From Aquabacter sp040755535 (lineage in GTDB: Bacteria > Pseudomonadota > Alphaproteobacteria > Rhizobiales > Xanthobacteraceae): a DNA stretch of 64,000 nucleotides. Location of the stretch: positions 62,001-126,000 of the forward strand of contig JBFMAV010000003.1 in the NCBI GenBank assembly GCA_040755535.1, given 5' to 3'. Below, in pieces: positions 41,637-50,221 of this stretch; within the stretch, counting starts at the first letter, position 1; each line of letters starts with the position of its first letter. Under the pieces are notes generated by a model that worked only from the letters and a program-made list of their open reading frames with translations, was not told where the DNA came from and made no database searches. Position numbers and translations under genes: made by a program.

Positions 41637-44006
41637 CTAGGCGCGAACGCGCGTCTTCTGGGGGTCGTAGAATGGGAAGGGCACGAGGGTCGCGGGAAGG
41701 CGCTTCTGGTGGCCGTCGAGCTTGCCCACCTCCAGCGAGGTTCCGGTTTCTGCGTGGGCGACGTCGAGGCGCGCCAGCGCGATGGTGCGGCCGAGCAAAG
41801 GCGAGCGGATCGCGCTCGTGATGAGCCCCACCTGAGCGCGGCCGAGAAAAACAGGGTCGCCATGGGACAGGCTTTCCCCGCCCTCCAGCTGAAGGCCGAC
41901 CAGCTTGTGGGCGGGATGCTCGCGGCGCCGCTGGAGCGCCGCCTTGCCGATATAATCCTCTTCCTTCTTGGTGGGCACGGTGAAGCCGATGCCCGCCTCG
42001 AACGGGTCCGTTGTGCTGTCGAAATCGTGCCCGCCGAACACGAGGCCCGCCTCGATGCGCACCATGTCCAGCGCCTCGAAGCCGAAGGGGCGGATGCCGA
42101 ATTCGGCGCCCGCCTCCATCAGCGCGTCCCACACGGCGGGCGCGTCCTTGGGGTGGCAGAACACCTCATAGCCCAGTTCGCCCGTATAGCCGGTGCGCGA
42201 GATGAGGACGGGGAGGCCGTCGAAGCCGCCGAAGCGGCCGAGGGTGAGGCGGAAGATGCCGAGTTCGTCCAGCGTCGGGCGGCCCGGCGCGGTCCAGAGC
42301 ACTTTGCGCAGGGTGTCGCGTGCGAATGGCCCCTGCAGGGCCACGTTGTGGATCTCGTTGCTCGCCGTCTTCAGGCTGACGCGGCCGGCGAATTTGGCCG
42401 CCTGTTCCTCGATCCAGAGCAGGCCCGCATCATCGCCGCCGATCCAGCGGAAATTGTTCTCGCCCAGGCGAAACAGCGTGCCGTCATCCACCATGCCGCC
42501 ATGCGCGTAGCAGAGCGGGGTGTAGAAGATCTGGCCCACCGAGAGCTTGCGGATATCGCGCGGCAGCAGGCCCTGGAGGAAGGTCTCGGCGTCCGGCCCG
42601 ACGATCTCCATCTTGCGCAGGGCGGAGAGGTCCATGAGCACCACCGCCTCCCGGCAGGCCCAATATTCCCCGATGGCGCCGGCCGATGCGAAGTGCTGGG
42701 GCACCCAGTAGCCGCGATAGTCCGTGAAGGCGCGGGTGAGGGCGCTGGTGCGCGGGTGGAAGCCGGACTCTTTGGTGAGGCGGGTGGGAGACTCGGGGGT
42801 CATGCGGTAGCCGATCGCACGCTTGAAGGGGATGTGCTTGGGATAGACGCGCACTTGGATTTCGGAGAGGTGCCAGCCATTGGAGGCGTCGATGTCCGCC
42901 GGACAGGCGGAGGCGCCGCAGACGAGATCAGAGAGCGCCCGCAGCAGCACATAATCGCCGGGACGCGACCAGGGCTCGTCGGACCAGATGATGTTATTGG
43001 CCGCGACATTGGTGTTGTAGAAGAAATTGATCGCCGGCCAGCCGCGATACTGCCCGACACTGTAATCGCGCATGGCGGCATTGAAATTGTCGGAACAGTT
43101 CACATGCCCGAAATAGCCCAGATCCTCGTAATAGCGGGCGGTGCAGGCGAGGTTGAAGGTGTCGTGCCGGCCCACCGTGTCCTGCACAACCTCCACCAGA
43201 GCGTTGCGGTCCTGGTCGAAGAATTTCGAATAGAGGCCGGGGCGCGGATAGGCGGCACCGTTGAGGGTGCGGGTGGTGGTGGCGTCGAGGCCGAGGACGC
43301 GCCCCTTGTCCAGCGCCTTGCGGCCGAAGGCGATGAAATCGGAGCACTGGCGGCCTTCGATGTCGATGATCTGGATGGTCTCGCCTTCGAACACCTCGAA
43401 GCTGATGGCGGAGGCCACGTTGATCCGCAGGTCCAGGCGCGGCTCGGCGAGCGGATCGGGCAGGCGCGCCAGGCGCCCGCGCCGCACCTCGGCGCGGTTG
43501 ATGAAGACGAGCAGGTCGGTCGCCGGGTCCTGCTCCCAGATCAGCATGGGCGCGGCGGGCGCCGCGACGATGACATGCAGCATCTGCTCGGCAAAAAGAC
43601 GAACCGACTGCCCCGCCACCGCGTCCGGCCCGAACAGGTGGGCGGCACGGCCCTCCGCCGGGTCGATCTGGCGGCGGAACAGGCCAAAACGCACGCGCTC
43701 GGCGTCTTCCGCGCCGGACCCGAGGATGGAGAGAAGACCTTGCGCCCGCGCGGTGCCGGCAAGGCCGAGCGCCTCCACGCAGGGACGCCCGACCGCATCG
43801 AAGGCGAGCAGTTCCACCCGCTGGCCGCCTTCGAGCTGGGCGATCTCGATGCGATCGCCCGGCTCCAGGGTGAAGACCTGCGCGCCGCCGCCCGCCACCA
43901 CATAACGCTCCACACCCGGAGCCAGCGTGGGCTGGATCCGGTTGAGGGGGGCGGTCGCAAGGACCGGCGCGGCGCCGGGCGCGGTCATGGTCGGCGCGCC
44001 GCTCAT
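41637..44006 (-). CDS. tdm: Trimethylamine N-oxide demethylase (DUF1989 + GcvT fusion)
   Basis: 789 residues. The N-terminal half (about 30-385) is a DUF1989/urea-carboxylase-associated domain; the C-terminal half (about 400-785) is a GcvT-type folate-binding domain (VLMDLSALRKMEIVGPDAETFLQ, ISRTGYTGELGYEVF). This architecture and length match Tdm of Methylocella silvestris, which splits TMAO into dimethylamine and formaldehyde. As I recall the published zinc ligands (Asp198, Cys263, Cys279, Cys343), they correspond to Asp223, Cys288, Cys304 and Cys368 here, each with the same offset of 25. The start overlaps the tmm stop by four bases, so the two consecutive pathway enzymes are translationally coupled. 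Confidence 0.93.
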   Translation of the reverse strand: MSGAPTMTAPGAAPVLATAPLNRIQPTLAPGVERYVVAGGGAQVFTLEPGDRIEIAQLEGGQRVELLAFDAVGRPCVEALGLAGTARAQGLLSILGSGAEDAERVRFGLFRRQIDPAEGRAAHLFGPDAVAGQSVRLFAEQMLHVIVAAPAAPMLIWEQDPATDLLVFINRAEVRRGRLARLPDPLAEPRLDLRINVASAISFEVFEGETIQIIDIEGRQCSDFIAFGRKALDKGRVLGLDATTTRTLNGAAYPRPGLYSKFFDQDRNALVEVVQDTVGRHDTFNLACTARYYEDLGYFGHVNCSDNFNAAMRDYSVGQYRGWPAINFFYNTNVAANNIIWSDEPWSRPGDYVLLRALSDLVCGASACPADIDASNGWHLSEIQVRVYPKHIPFKRAIGYRMTPESPTRLTKESGFHPRTSALTRAFTDYRGYWVPQHFASAGAIGEYWACREAVVLMDLSALRKMEIVGPDAETFLQGLLPRDIRKLSVGQIFYTPLCYAHGGMVDDGTLFRLGENNFRWIGGDDAGLLWIEEQAAKFAGRVSLKTASNEIHNVALQGPFARDTLRKVLWTAPGRPTLDELGIFRLTLGRFGGFDGLPVLISRTGYTGELGYEVFCHPKDAPAVWDALMEAGAEFGIRPFGFEALDMVRIEAGLVFGGHDFDSTTDPFEAGIGFTVPTKKEEDYIGKAALQRRREHPAHKLVGLQLEGGESLSHGDPVFLGRAQVGLITSAIRSPLLGRTIALARLDVAHAETGTSLEVGKLDGHQKRLPATLVPFPFYDPQKTRVRA

Positions 44007-45364
44007 TCCGCAGCCTGGCTGGGCGCGGTGGCGAGGAAGGCCTCCAGACTGTCATCCAGCGCCTTCATCCAAGGGGTGTGATGCACCGGCGCCAAGGTCC
44101 CGGTGAGGGTGGAGCGGTGGCTGCGGTCGCGATAGGTGAGGATGTTCTCGACCTTGTGGTGCTCCCACTCCTTGAACATGCGGGCCACCTCGTCCACGTC
44201 GAGGCGCGGATAGTCGGTCGCGAGGATCAGTTCGCGCACATATTCGGTCTGGAAGTCGATCATCTGCGAGGCGTCTTCCAGCGCCTCCTCCTTGGCGACC
44301 CAGGCCTTGATGTCGGCGTCCATGCCGGCGGCATCCGGCAGGGGAATGCGGCCGAGGACCACGTCGCGGGCGTACCAGGCCTGCGCGTCGAACATGTTGA
44401 AAGTGTAGAACTGATCCTGCGCGCCGATATACATGAAGCGCGGGTTCGGAACCCAGAAAATCCCCTTGTAAAGACCTTCCGGATAGAGCCGGTTGCGGGA
44501 CTTCAGGCGCAGGTCGTCGTCAAGGAAGGGATAGTGGTGGAGATAGCCCGTGCACAGCACGATGGCGTCCACCTCCTTGTGGGTGCCGTCCTTGAAGTGG
44601 GCGATCTTGCCCACCACCTTCTCCAGCAGCGGCACTTCGGAGAAGCCTTCCGGCCAGTCGAAGCCCATGGCCTTCGTGCGATAGCTGAAGGTGACGGACT
44701 TCGCGCCATACTTCATGCACTGGATGCCGATGTCTTCGGACGAATAGCTCGCTCCGATCAGCAGCACATTCTTGCCCGCGAACTCGTCCGCCGAACGAAA
44801 ATCGTGGGCATGCATCACGCGGCCGGGGAAGGCTTCCACGCCTTCGAAATAGGGCACGTTGGGCGTCGAGAAATGTCCGGTGGCGCAGACCACATAATCG
44901 AAGGCGGAGGTCTCCAGCACGTCGGCTTTCAGATCCTTCACCGTGACGAGGAATTTCTCCGTGGCCGCGTCATAGGTGACGTGCCGCACCGCGTGGTTGA
45001 GCTTGATATAGCCGCGCACATTGCTCTTCTCGATGCGGCCCTTGATGTAATCGTGCAGCACGGCGCGCGGCGGGAAGGAGGGAATGGGGCGGCCGAAATG
45101 CTCCTCGAAGCTGTAATCGGCAAATTCCAGGCATTCCTTCGGGCCGTTGGACCAGAGATAGCGGTACATGCTGGCATGGACCGGCTCGCCGAATTCGTCG
45201 AGGCCGGTGCGCCAGCTATAGTTCCACATGCCGCCGCAATCGCCCTGCTTCTCGTAGCAGACGATGTCGGGGATCTCGGCGCCCTTGCGGCGGGCGCTTT
45301 CGAAGGCGCGCAGGACGGCGAGGCCGCTGGGGCCGCCGCCCAGGATGGCAATGCGCTTGGACAT
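44003..45364 (-). CDS. tmm: Trimethylamine monooxygenase (flavin monooxygenase, TMA to TMAO)
   Basis: 453 residues from ATG 45364, with GAAGGGGAA upstream. FAD site ILGGGPSGLAVLRA at about 7-20; FMO signature FPGRVMHAHDFR at 179-190; NADPH site GASYSSEDIG near 204-213. The MYRYLWSNGPKECLEFADYSFEEHFG stretch is characteristic of bacterial Tmm compared with other FMOs. The enzyme oxidises trimethylamine to its N-oxide with NADPH and O2 in the cytoplasm. It lies between the heme demethylase and tdm in pathway order. Confidence 0.93.
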   Translation of the reverse strand: MSKRIAILGGGPSGLAVLRAFESARRKGAEIPDIVCYEKQGDCGGMWNYSWRTGLDEFGEPVHASMYRYLWSNGPKECLEFADYSFEEHFGRPIPSFPPRAVLHDYIKGRIEKSNVRGYIKLNHAVRHVTYDAATEKFLVTVKDLKADVLETSAFDYVVCATGHFSTPNVPYFEGVEAFPGRVMHAHDFRSADEFAGKNVLLIGASYSSEDIGIQCMKYGAKSVTFSYRTKAMGFDWPEGFSEVPLLEKVVGKIAHFKDGTHKEVDAIVLCTGYLHHYPFLDDDLRLKSRNRLYPEGLYKGIFWVPNPRFMYIGAQDQFYTFNMFDAQAWYARDVVLGRIPLPDAAGMDADIKAWVAKEEALEDASQMIDFQTEYVRELILATDYPRLDVDEVARMFKEWEHHKVENILTYRDRSHRSTLTGTLAPVHHTPWMKALDDSLEAFLATAPSQAAE

Positions 45365-45474
45365 ATTGGGTTCCCCTTCTTGGTGATTGAAAGACATGCG
45401 TTCTCGTTCGCCGAACGCACCCTTCCGGCGGTGGCTTGAAGACGTGGGCAGGTGGGCCGGAGGCGGCCCGCCGG

Positions 45475-46515
45475 CTATTCCGGGCCGAAGCCCGGCGAGG
45501 TGGGCGCGCCGTCGTCGCGGTCGGCGAGCCAGCCGAGAGTGGTGTCGAGATAGCGGGTCAGGCCCTTATAGGCGGCGATCTCGGGCGGCAGCGTTTTGAG
45601 CACGCGATGCAGCCGGCGCCGCCATTTGGGGACGGTCGCGATCTCCGAGAGCTTGATCAGATAGCCCCGGATGGAAAACACGATGGCGTTGGAGCGCGGC
45701 AGGCGCCACAGGGCCTGAAGCTCCACCCGCAGATGGACCTTGTCGCCCACATTGTCCGGTGTGACCGTCGCGCGGTCCGCGCCCCAGAGCGGATAGGTCT
45801 CGGGCGCGGTGTCGAGGCGCGGGTTGATGGTCATGGTCCAGTTGAGCCGCCGCACCGGCCGGCCCATGGGCATGGCCAGCAGGAATTTCTGCGCCCGCTC
45901 GAAAATCCCCATCTCATGGGCGAAGGGCACCGGCGCGTGCCATTCCTTGAAGCTCATGCCGATGTCGAAATCCAGCGACCAGTCGGCCTGCGAGGTGACC
46001 ATGCCGGAATCCACGAACAGGTCGCCCTGGCGCTGGTCCAAGAGGCAGAAATCTCCCTGCACCTGCCGGGTGATGTACTCCATGGGCCGCTGGGGCAAGG
46101 TGGCAATGTCGCCAAAGATGAAGGCCTGGTCGATGCCGAGCGGTCGGTTGATCCAGTGCCAGCGCTCGCCCTCACGGGTGAGCGAGAACAGGTCCGGATA
46201 GGAGGTGGAGAGCGACTCCATCAGCAGTTCCAGCAGGTCCCACTCGGCGGTGAGCATGTGGGGCAGGGACTGGCAGCGCAGCGGGTCTTCGCGCAGCGTC
46301 AAAGCGCGGTCGCGCATGTCCGAGACATAATGCTCGTCGATGTCGATGGGAAATTCATAGACCGAGCCCTTCGCACCGGGCACGTGCGGCTCGATGTTCA
46401 CCGAATACATGTATGTGTCTTCGTTGAACGGGAACGGAAAGCGCAGGATCGCTTCCGGGCTGTTGGCGAAGCGGTAATCGCCCCGGAAGCTCTCGTCCTT
46501 GAACACGATGGTCAT
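45475..46515 (-). CDS. Heme-dependent oxidative N-demethylase (DUF3445), dimethylamine monooxygenase catalytic subunit
   Basis: 346 residues from ATG 46515, with GGAGG 8 bases upstream. It belongs to the DUF3445 family, whose members are PAS-fold heme proteins. Visible conserved stretches are CQSLPHMLTAEWDLLELLMESL, RPMEYITRQVQGDFCLLDQRQG, SDWSLDFDIGMSFKEWHAPVP-like, and VRRLNWTMTINPRLDT. Members oxidise dimethylamine to methylamine plus formaldehyde with NADPH/O2 together with a ferredoxin-type reductase and a small partner. Both partners are the next genes upstream (46537-47502 and 47499-48110), and TMAO demethylase lies downstream, supplying dimethylamine. Dmm subunit letters differ between publications as I recall them, so no symbol is given. 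Confidence 0.88.
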   Translation of the reverse strand: MTIVFKDESFRGDYRFANSPEAILRFPFPFNEDTYMYSVNIEPHVPGAKGSVYEFPIDIDEHYVSDMRDRALTLREDPLRCQSLPHMLTAEWDLLELLMESLSTSYPDLFSLTREGERWHWINRPLGIDQAFIFGDIATLPQRPMEYITRQVQGDFCLLDQRQGDLFVDSGMVTSQADWSLDFDIGMSFKEWHAPVPFAHEMGIFERAQKFLLAMPMGRPVRRLNWTMTINPRLDTAPETYPLWGADRATVTPDNVGDKVHLRVELQALWRLPRSNAIVFSIRGYLIKLSEIATVPKWRRRLHRVLKTLPPEIAAYKGLTRYLDTTLGWLADRDDGAPTSPGFGPE

Positions 46516-46536
46516 CGGCAAATCCTCCGGACGAAA

Positions 46537-47502
46537 TCAGAGATCGAGAACCAGCCTCTCGCCGGCGATGCGGGAGATGCAGATCATGAATTTGCGTCCC
46601 CCCGCCCGCTCGTCGGGCGTGAGGAAATGGTCGTGATGCTCCAGCGCGCCGTCGCAGGCGACGACGCCCGTCTCGCACTGGCCGCAGGCGCCGCCCCGGC
46701 AGAGATTGGGGGCGTCCAACCCGGCCGCCTCGATGGCCTCCAGCACGCTCTGGTGGGAGCCGACCTGGATGCTGCGGCCGCTGCGCGCGAGCTCCAGCAC
46801 GAAGGGCTTTCCGGGCGGGGGCGCGGCGAAGCGTTCGCTGTGCACATTCTCGTCGGGCCAGCCGGCCTCGCGCGCCTGGAGCAAGACGTCGTCGATGAGG
46901 CGCGAGGGGCCGCAGACATAGAGGTGGGTGCCGAGCGGCTGGCCCTCCAGCAGGTCCGGCAGGGAGATGCGCGTGCCGTGGGAGCTGACATAGGTGCGCA
47001 CCCGGCTGGTGCCATAGCGCGCTTCCACGGCCGCGCGCGCGGCGCCCGTTTCCGGGCTGCGCATGGCGTAATGCAGCTCGAAGGCGCCGCCCTCCTGCGC
47101 CAGTTGCTGCATCATGGCGAGGAAGGGCGTGATGCCGATGCCGCCGGCCACAAACAGATGCTTGCGCGCCCGCCGGTCCAGGGGGAACAGATTGACCGGA
47201 TAGGAGATGTCCAGCGTGTCGCCGGGGTTGAGCGCCTCGTGCACATAGAGAGAGCCGCCCCGCGAGGTGATCGATCTCTGGACGCAGATCTCATAGCCCG
47301 AGCCATCGGTCGGGCAGCTCGTCAGCGAATAGGGATTGCGCAGGACGCCGCGCGGCGTCGGCAGGTTCACCACAACATGGGAACCGCCCGAAAACAGCGG
47401 CAGCGCCGCGCCCGAGGTGGACACGAGGCGGATGCGCCGGACGGTGGGGGTCAGGGCTTCCGTCTCCGCGACGCGGACGGACAGGGAGGGGGTGCCGGTC
47501 AT
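46537..47502 (-). CDS. Oxygenase reductase subunit (FMN/NAD(P)H/2Fe-2S, phthalate dioxygenase reductase type)
   Basis: 321 residues from ATG 47502, overlapping the previous stop by four bases. The flavin-binding barrel shows LRNPYSLTSCPTDGSGYEICVQR; the NAD(P)H domain shows HLFVAGGIGITPFLAMMQQL and YVCGPSRLIDDVL. The C-terminal plant-type ferredoxin domain shows LCRGGACGQCETGVVACDG, the four cysteines of a 2Fe-2S cluster. This NAD(P)-flavin-FeS order is the VanB/PDR class. It supplies electrons to the heme N-demethylase encoded 21 bases downstream. Confidence 0.92.
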   Translation of the reverse strand: MTGTPSLSVRVAETEALTPTVRRIRLVSTSGAALPLFSGGSHVVVNLPTPRGVLRNPYSLTSCPTDGSGYEICVQRSITSRGGSLYVHEALNPGDTLDISYPVNLFPLDRRARKHLFVAGGIGITPFLAMMQQLAQEGGAFELHYAMRSPETGAARAAVEARYGTSRVRTYVSSHGTRISLPDLLEGQPLGTHLYVCGPSRLIDDVLLQAREAGWPDENVHSERFAAPPPGKPFVLELARSGRSIQVGSHQSVLEAIEAAGLDAPNLCRGGACGQCETGVVACDGALEHHDHFLTPDERAGGRKFMICISRIAGERLVLDL

Positions 47503-48110
47503 GGATACAGCTCCTCGGCCGCGGGAATGTCGCCGGGCGCTTCTGCATCGATGCACACGCCCTGGAAGGCGCCGAGACGGCGCGAATAGTGATCGCGGAC
47601 GAACAGGCTGAGGCCGCAATGGGCGCAGGTGACGGGGCTGTGGGTCACCTCCTCCATCATGCCCTTGCAATGCACGCATTGGACGCGCCGGCGCAGCGAG
47701 CCGCGATGCTCGGTGATGACAGATCGTGGATCCACGCCGAACGTGGCCGCCTCCGCGATCACACGTCCGATGAAGGGCTCGGTACCGGCGGCATAGATCC
47801 GGGTGCCCATGGTGGCGGTCTGGAGCACGCCGCGCAGGCGGAACATGGTGGTGTCGATGGTGGGCAGCGTCCACAGCGCCCCCGGCGCGAGCGCGTCAAG
47901 ATCGGCGACGGCGGACCCCATCGATGCGCCATTGGCGCAGAACAGAAGCGTGGCGCGGGCGAAAAAGGCGGGCGTGGCCTCCGGGCTCTGGGCAAGATCC
48001 AGGATCGCGTGCGCCCCCTCGCCCTCCGCCAGAATGAGATTGACCTTAGCGAACCGGTCCACGCGCAGGCCCGGATAGAGCGGCCTGCTGAAGATGCTCG
48101 GCGACAGCAT
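47499..48110 (-). CDS. DmmA-like small subunit of dimethylamine monooxygenase, C-terminal zinc-ribbon-like motif
   Basis: 203 residues from ATG 48110 (AGGGAA about 9 bases upstream); an ATG 21 bases earlier is possible. The N-terminal part has a Rossmann-like pattern (ATLLFCANGASMGSAVADLDALAPGALWTLPTID, then RIYAAGTEPFIGRVIAEAATFGV). It recalls ferredoxin reductase-like modules of dimethylamine monooxygenase DmmA-family proteins. The C-terminus carries CVHCKGMMEEVTHSPVTCAHCG, two CxxC knuckles for Zn or Fe-S, followed by RDHYSRRLGAFQGV. It probably mediates electron transfer or assembly with the reductase and heme subunit downstream, to which it is translationally coupled. Confidence 0.8.
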   Translation of the reverse strand: MLSPSIFSRPLYPGLRVDRFAKVNLILAEGEGAHAILDLAQSPEATPAFFARATLLFCANGASMGSAVADLDALAPGALWTLPTIDTTMFRLRGVLQTATMGTRIYAAGTEPFIGRVIAEAATFGVDPRSVITEHRGSLRRRVQCVHCKGMMEEVTHSPVTCAHCGLSLFVRDHYSRRLGAFQGVCIDAEAPGDIPAAEELYP

Positions 48111-48139
48111 TTTTGAACATTCCCTGCTCATTACGGGGA

Positions 48140-48166
48140 GCCGGAGGGGCGTGCCGTCCCTCCGGC
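48140..48166 (-). terminator. Intercistronic hairpin between permease and oxygenase genes
   Basis: A perfect 9-bp stem (48140-48148 with 48158-48166) and a 9-base loop, 19 bases past the permease stop. There is no U-tract, so it may be a partial terminator or an RNA-stability element that sets permease and enzyme levels apart. Confidence 0.5.
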
Positions 48167-48184
48167 GATCTCGGATGGCTGGGT

Positions 48185-49966
48185 TCAGCCGGGCAGGACG
48201 AAGATGTGGTTGGCGATCAGCACCACGGCGAGGCCGGCGAGCAGCGTCACGTAGGGCCAGATCCCGGCCTTGCGCACCGCCATGTCCTTCTCGGTCAATT
48301 GCAGATCTTCCAGCATGTGAGCCGGGAAGACGCCCTTGTCCTGGATGTAATGGCGATAGGCGAAGACAGGCAGGATGAGGGCCGCCGTAATGAAGCCGGC
48401 CATGAGCGCGGAGGGGTTCCACACCTTCGCGCCGGCACCCATGAAGGCGGCATTGACGAAGGCGAAGATGGTGCCGAGCGCGATCAGGATGTTGGGCGCC
48501 TTCCAGGGACGCTTCACATGGGCATTGTCGATGCGGTGGATCCAGCCCGCATTGAGGTTCAGGAAGTTGAAGATGATGTAGCCGACATTGGAAACCGCCA
48601 GCAGGAAGAAGAAGCTGGTGGCATCCGCCGCCGCGACGGAGAGCGCGAACAGGTTGACGATCAGGTCGGTCCACATGGCCCGCGTCGGCGCGCCGTGTTC
48701 GTTCACGTGGCTGAGATAACGCGGCAGCCAGCCGTCGACGGAGCCCTGATAGAGGGTGCGCGAGGAGCCTGCCATGGCGGTCATGATGGACAGCATGAGG
48801 GCGAGGATCATCAGCAGGATCAGCAGGTGCGAGATGATCGCGCCGCCGCCCACCATGCCGGCCATGGCCGCCGCGACGCCCGAGCCGTCGACGATGGTGG
48901 GGTCCAGCATGCCCTCAAGGCCCAGCACGCCCTGGAAGGTGAAGGGAACGAGCGTGTAGAGCAGAAGGCACAGCAGGCCGGAATAGAAGATGGCCTTGAA
49001 CGTGTCGGTCTTCGGATCGCGGAATTCGCTGGTGTAGCAGATGGCGGTCTCGAAGCCGTAGGTGGACCAGGCGGCGATGAAGAGGCCGCCAAGCACGAGC
49101 GTCCAGCCGCCGATGCTCCAGTCGCCCAAATCCGGCGCATAGGCCACGGCGAGCGGCGCCAGCGGCGTGTAGTTGGACCAGTTGATCTGCCCCGTGAGGA
49201 TCGGGACGATGCCCACGATCAGCATAGGCACGATCACCAGCAGGCCGATGTATTTCTGGACATTGGCGGTGCCGAGAATGCCCCGATGCTGGATGGCGAA
49301 GGTGATGAGCATCAGCACCGCGCCGATCCAGAAGGTGGCGTTGAACGAGAAGCTCACCGGGCCGAGGCTGTGGGAGAACAGCGTCCAACTGCGCAGCGCC
49401 GGCGTGAAGGCGGCGACGCCATCGAGGGCGAGAAGGGCGGCGACCGCATCTTGCGGGGTCTTGCCCGCATTCAGCGCGAGCCATTCGGCGACGCGGGGCG
49501 ATTCGGCGGTGACCGAGCTTGCGTTCGCGGCGATCCAGGCCGCCACTTGCGGGCTGTCTGCGCCGGGGATGGGCGCAAGCACATTGAGGATATAAGCCGC
49601 CGCGATGGAGCAGCCGAGCGAGAGCACCGGCGACCAGGCGAACCAGTTGCACCAGACCGAGAGCGGCGCGATCAGCTTGGAATAACGCACCCAGGCGGCG
49701 GCGCCATAGACCGACGCGCCGCCGGATTTGTTGGGGAACAGGCCGGCGATCTCCGCATAGGTGAAGGACTGGATGAAGCCCATCATCATGGAGAAGGCCC
49801 ACACCAGGAACGCCACCTTGCCGGTGGTACCGGCGATGCCGCCGATGGAGAAGAGGACGAGCGCGGGAACTCCGCTCGCCACCCAGAAGGCGCCGCGCCA
49901 ATCGATGGCGCGTTTCAACTCACTCGACTGCCCAAGCGCAATGGGCGCGGTGACTTCCATCGTCAT
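48185..49966 (-). CDS. APC-superfamily amine/amino-acid permease
   Basis: 593 residues from ATG 49966 (GAGGGG 8 bases upstream), about 12 to 14 hydrophobic helices. The first helix has FWVASGVPALVLFSIGGIAGTTGK, matching the unwound helix-1 substrate site of APC transporters. Later come YAEIAGLFPNKSGGASVYGA and the FETAICYTSEFRDPKTDTFKAIF segment. A soluble insertion of about 60 residues (ADSPQVAAWIAANASS...) lies between helices 3 and 4. As promoter-proximal gene of the methylated-amine operon it most likely imports TMA, TMAO or another quaternary or tertiary amine. Exact substrate is inference from position. Confidence 0.85.
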   Translation of the reverse strand: MTMEVTAPIALGQSSELKRAIDWRGAFWVASGVPALVLFSIGGIAGTTGKVAFLVWAFSMMMGFIQSFTYAEIAGLFPNKSGGASVYGAAAWVRYSKLIAPLSVWCNWFAWSPVLSLGCSIAAAYILNVLAPIPGADSPQVAAWIAANASSVTAESPRVAEWLALNAGKTPQDAVAALLALDGVAAFTPALRSWTLFSHSLGPVSFSFNATFWIGAVLMLITFAIQHRGILGTANVQKYIGLLVIVPMLIVGIVPILTGQINWSNYTPLAPLAVAYAPDLGDWSIGGWTLVLGGLFIAAWSTYGFETAICYTSEFRDPKTDTFKAIFYSGLLCLLLYTLVPFTFQGVLGLEGMLDPTIVDGSGVAAAMAGMVGGGAIISHLLILLMILALMLSIMTAMAGSSRTLYQGSVDGWLPRYLSHVNEHGAPTRAMWTDLIVNLFALSVAAADATSFFFLLAVSNVGYIIFNFLNLNAGWIHRIDNAHVKRPWKAPNILIALGTIFAFVNAAFMGAGAKVWNPSALMAGFITAALILPVFAYRHYIQDKGVFPAHMLEDLQLTEKDMAVRKAGIWPYVTLLAGLAVVLIANHIFVLPG

Positions 49967-50170
49967 GTGTGCAACCCCTCTCGGTTGGCGGAACCAATCT
50001 GGACCAGTTTTTATTTAATTGGTTTTAAATTGTTGCGGCCGTCACTTAAGGGCGGCTGATTGGATTAATCTCAGATAAAAATTATTTCTCATCAAGAACG
50101 ATTCTTCATCAAACTCCGGCTGTCTTGCCTAAATTTGGATCAAGCGAGAGGGGTATCGGCGCCGTGAGAA

Positions 50171-50210
50171 GATTGGTTATATTTGGTTGTATTCGGCTTG
50201 ATTTGGTGAA
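50171..50210 (+). repeat. Four direct 10-bp repeats, consensus ATTTGGTTNT
   Basis: Consecutive decamers read GATTGGTTAT, ATTTGGTTGT, ATTCGGCTTG and ATTTGGTGAA, exactly one helical turn apart. They end 11 bases before the predicted start of the gene at 50222. A cooperative regulator-binding site or a curved-DNA element is possible. Related TTGGTT/ACCAA pieces also lie at about 50000-50030 on the permease side. Confidence 0.6.
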
Positions 50211-50221
50211 GGCATCTTCCC

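Noticed and set aside
48113..50059. 648-codon plus-strand open frame opposite the APC permease
   Set aside because: Asp/Glu/His/Arg-rich antisense shadow of a membrane protein; no independent coding signal.
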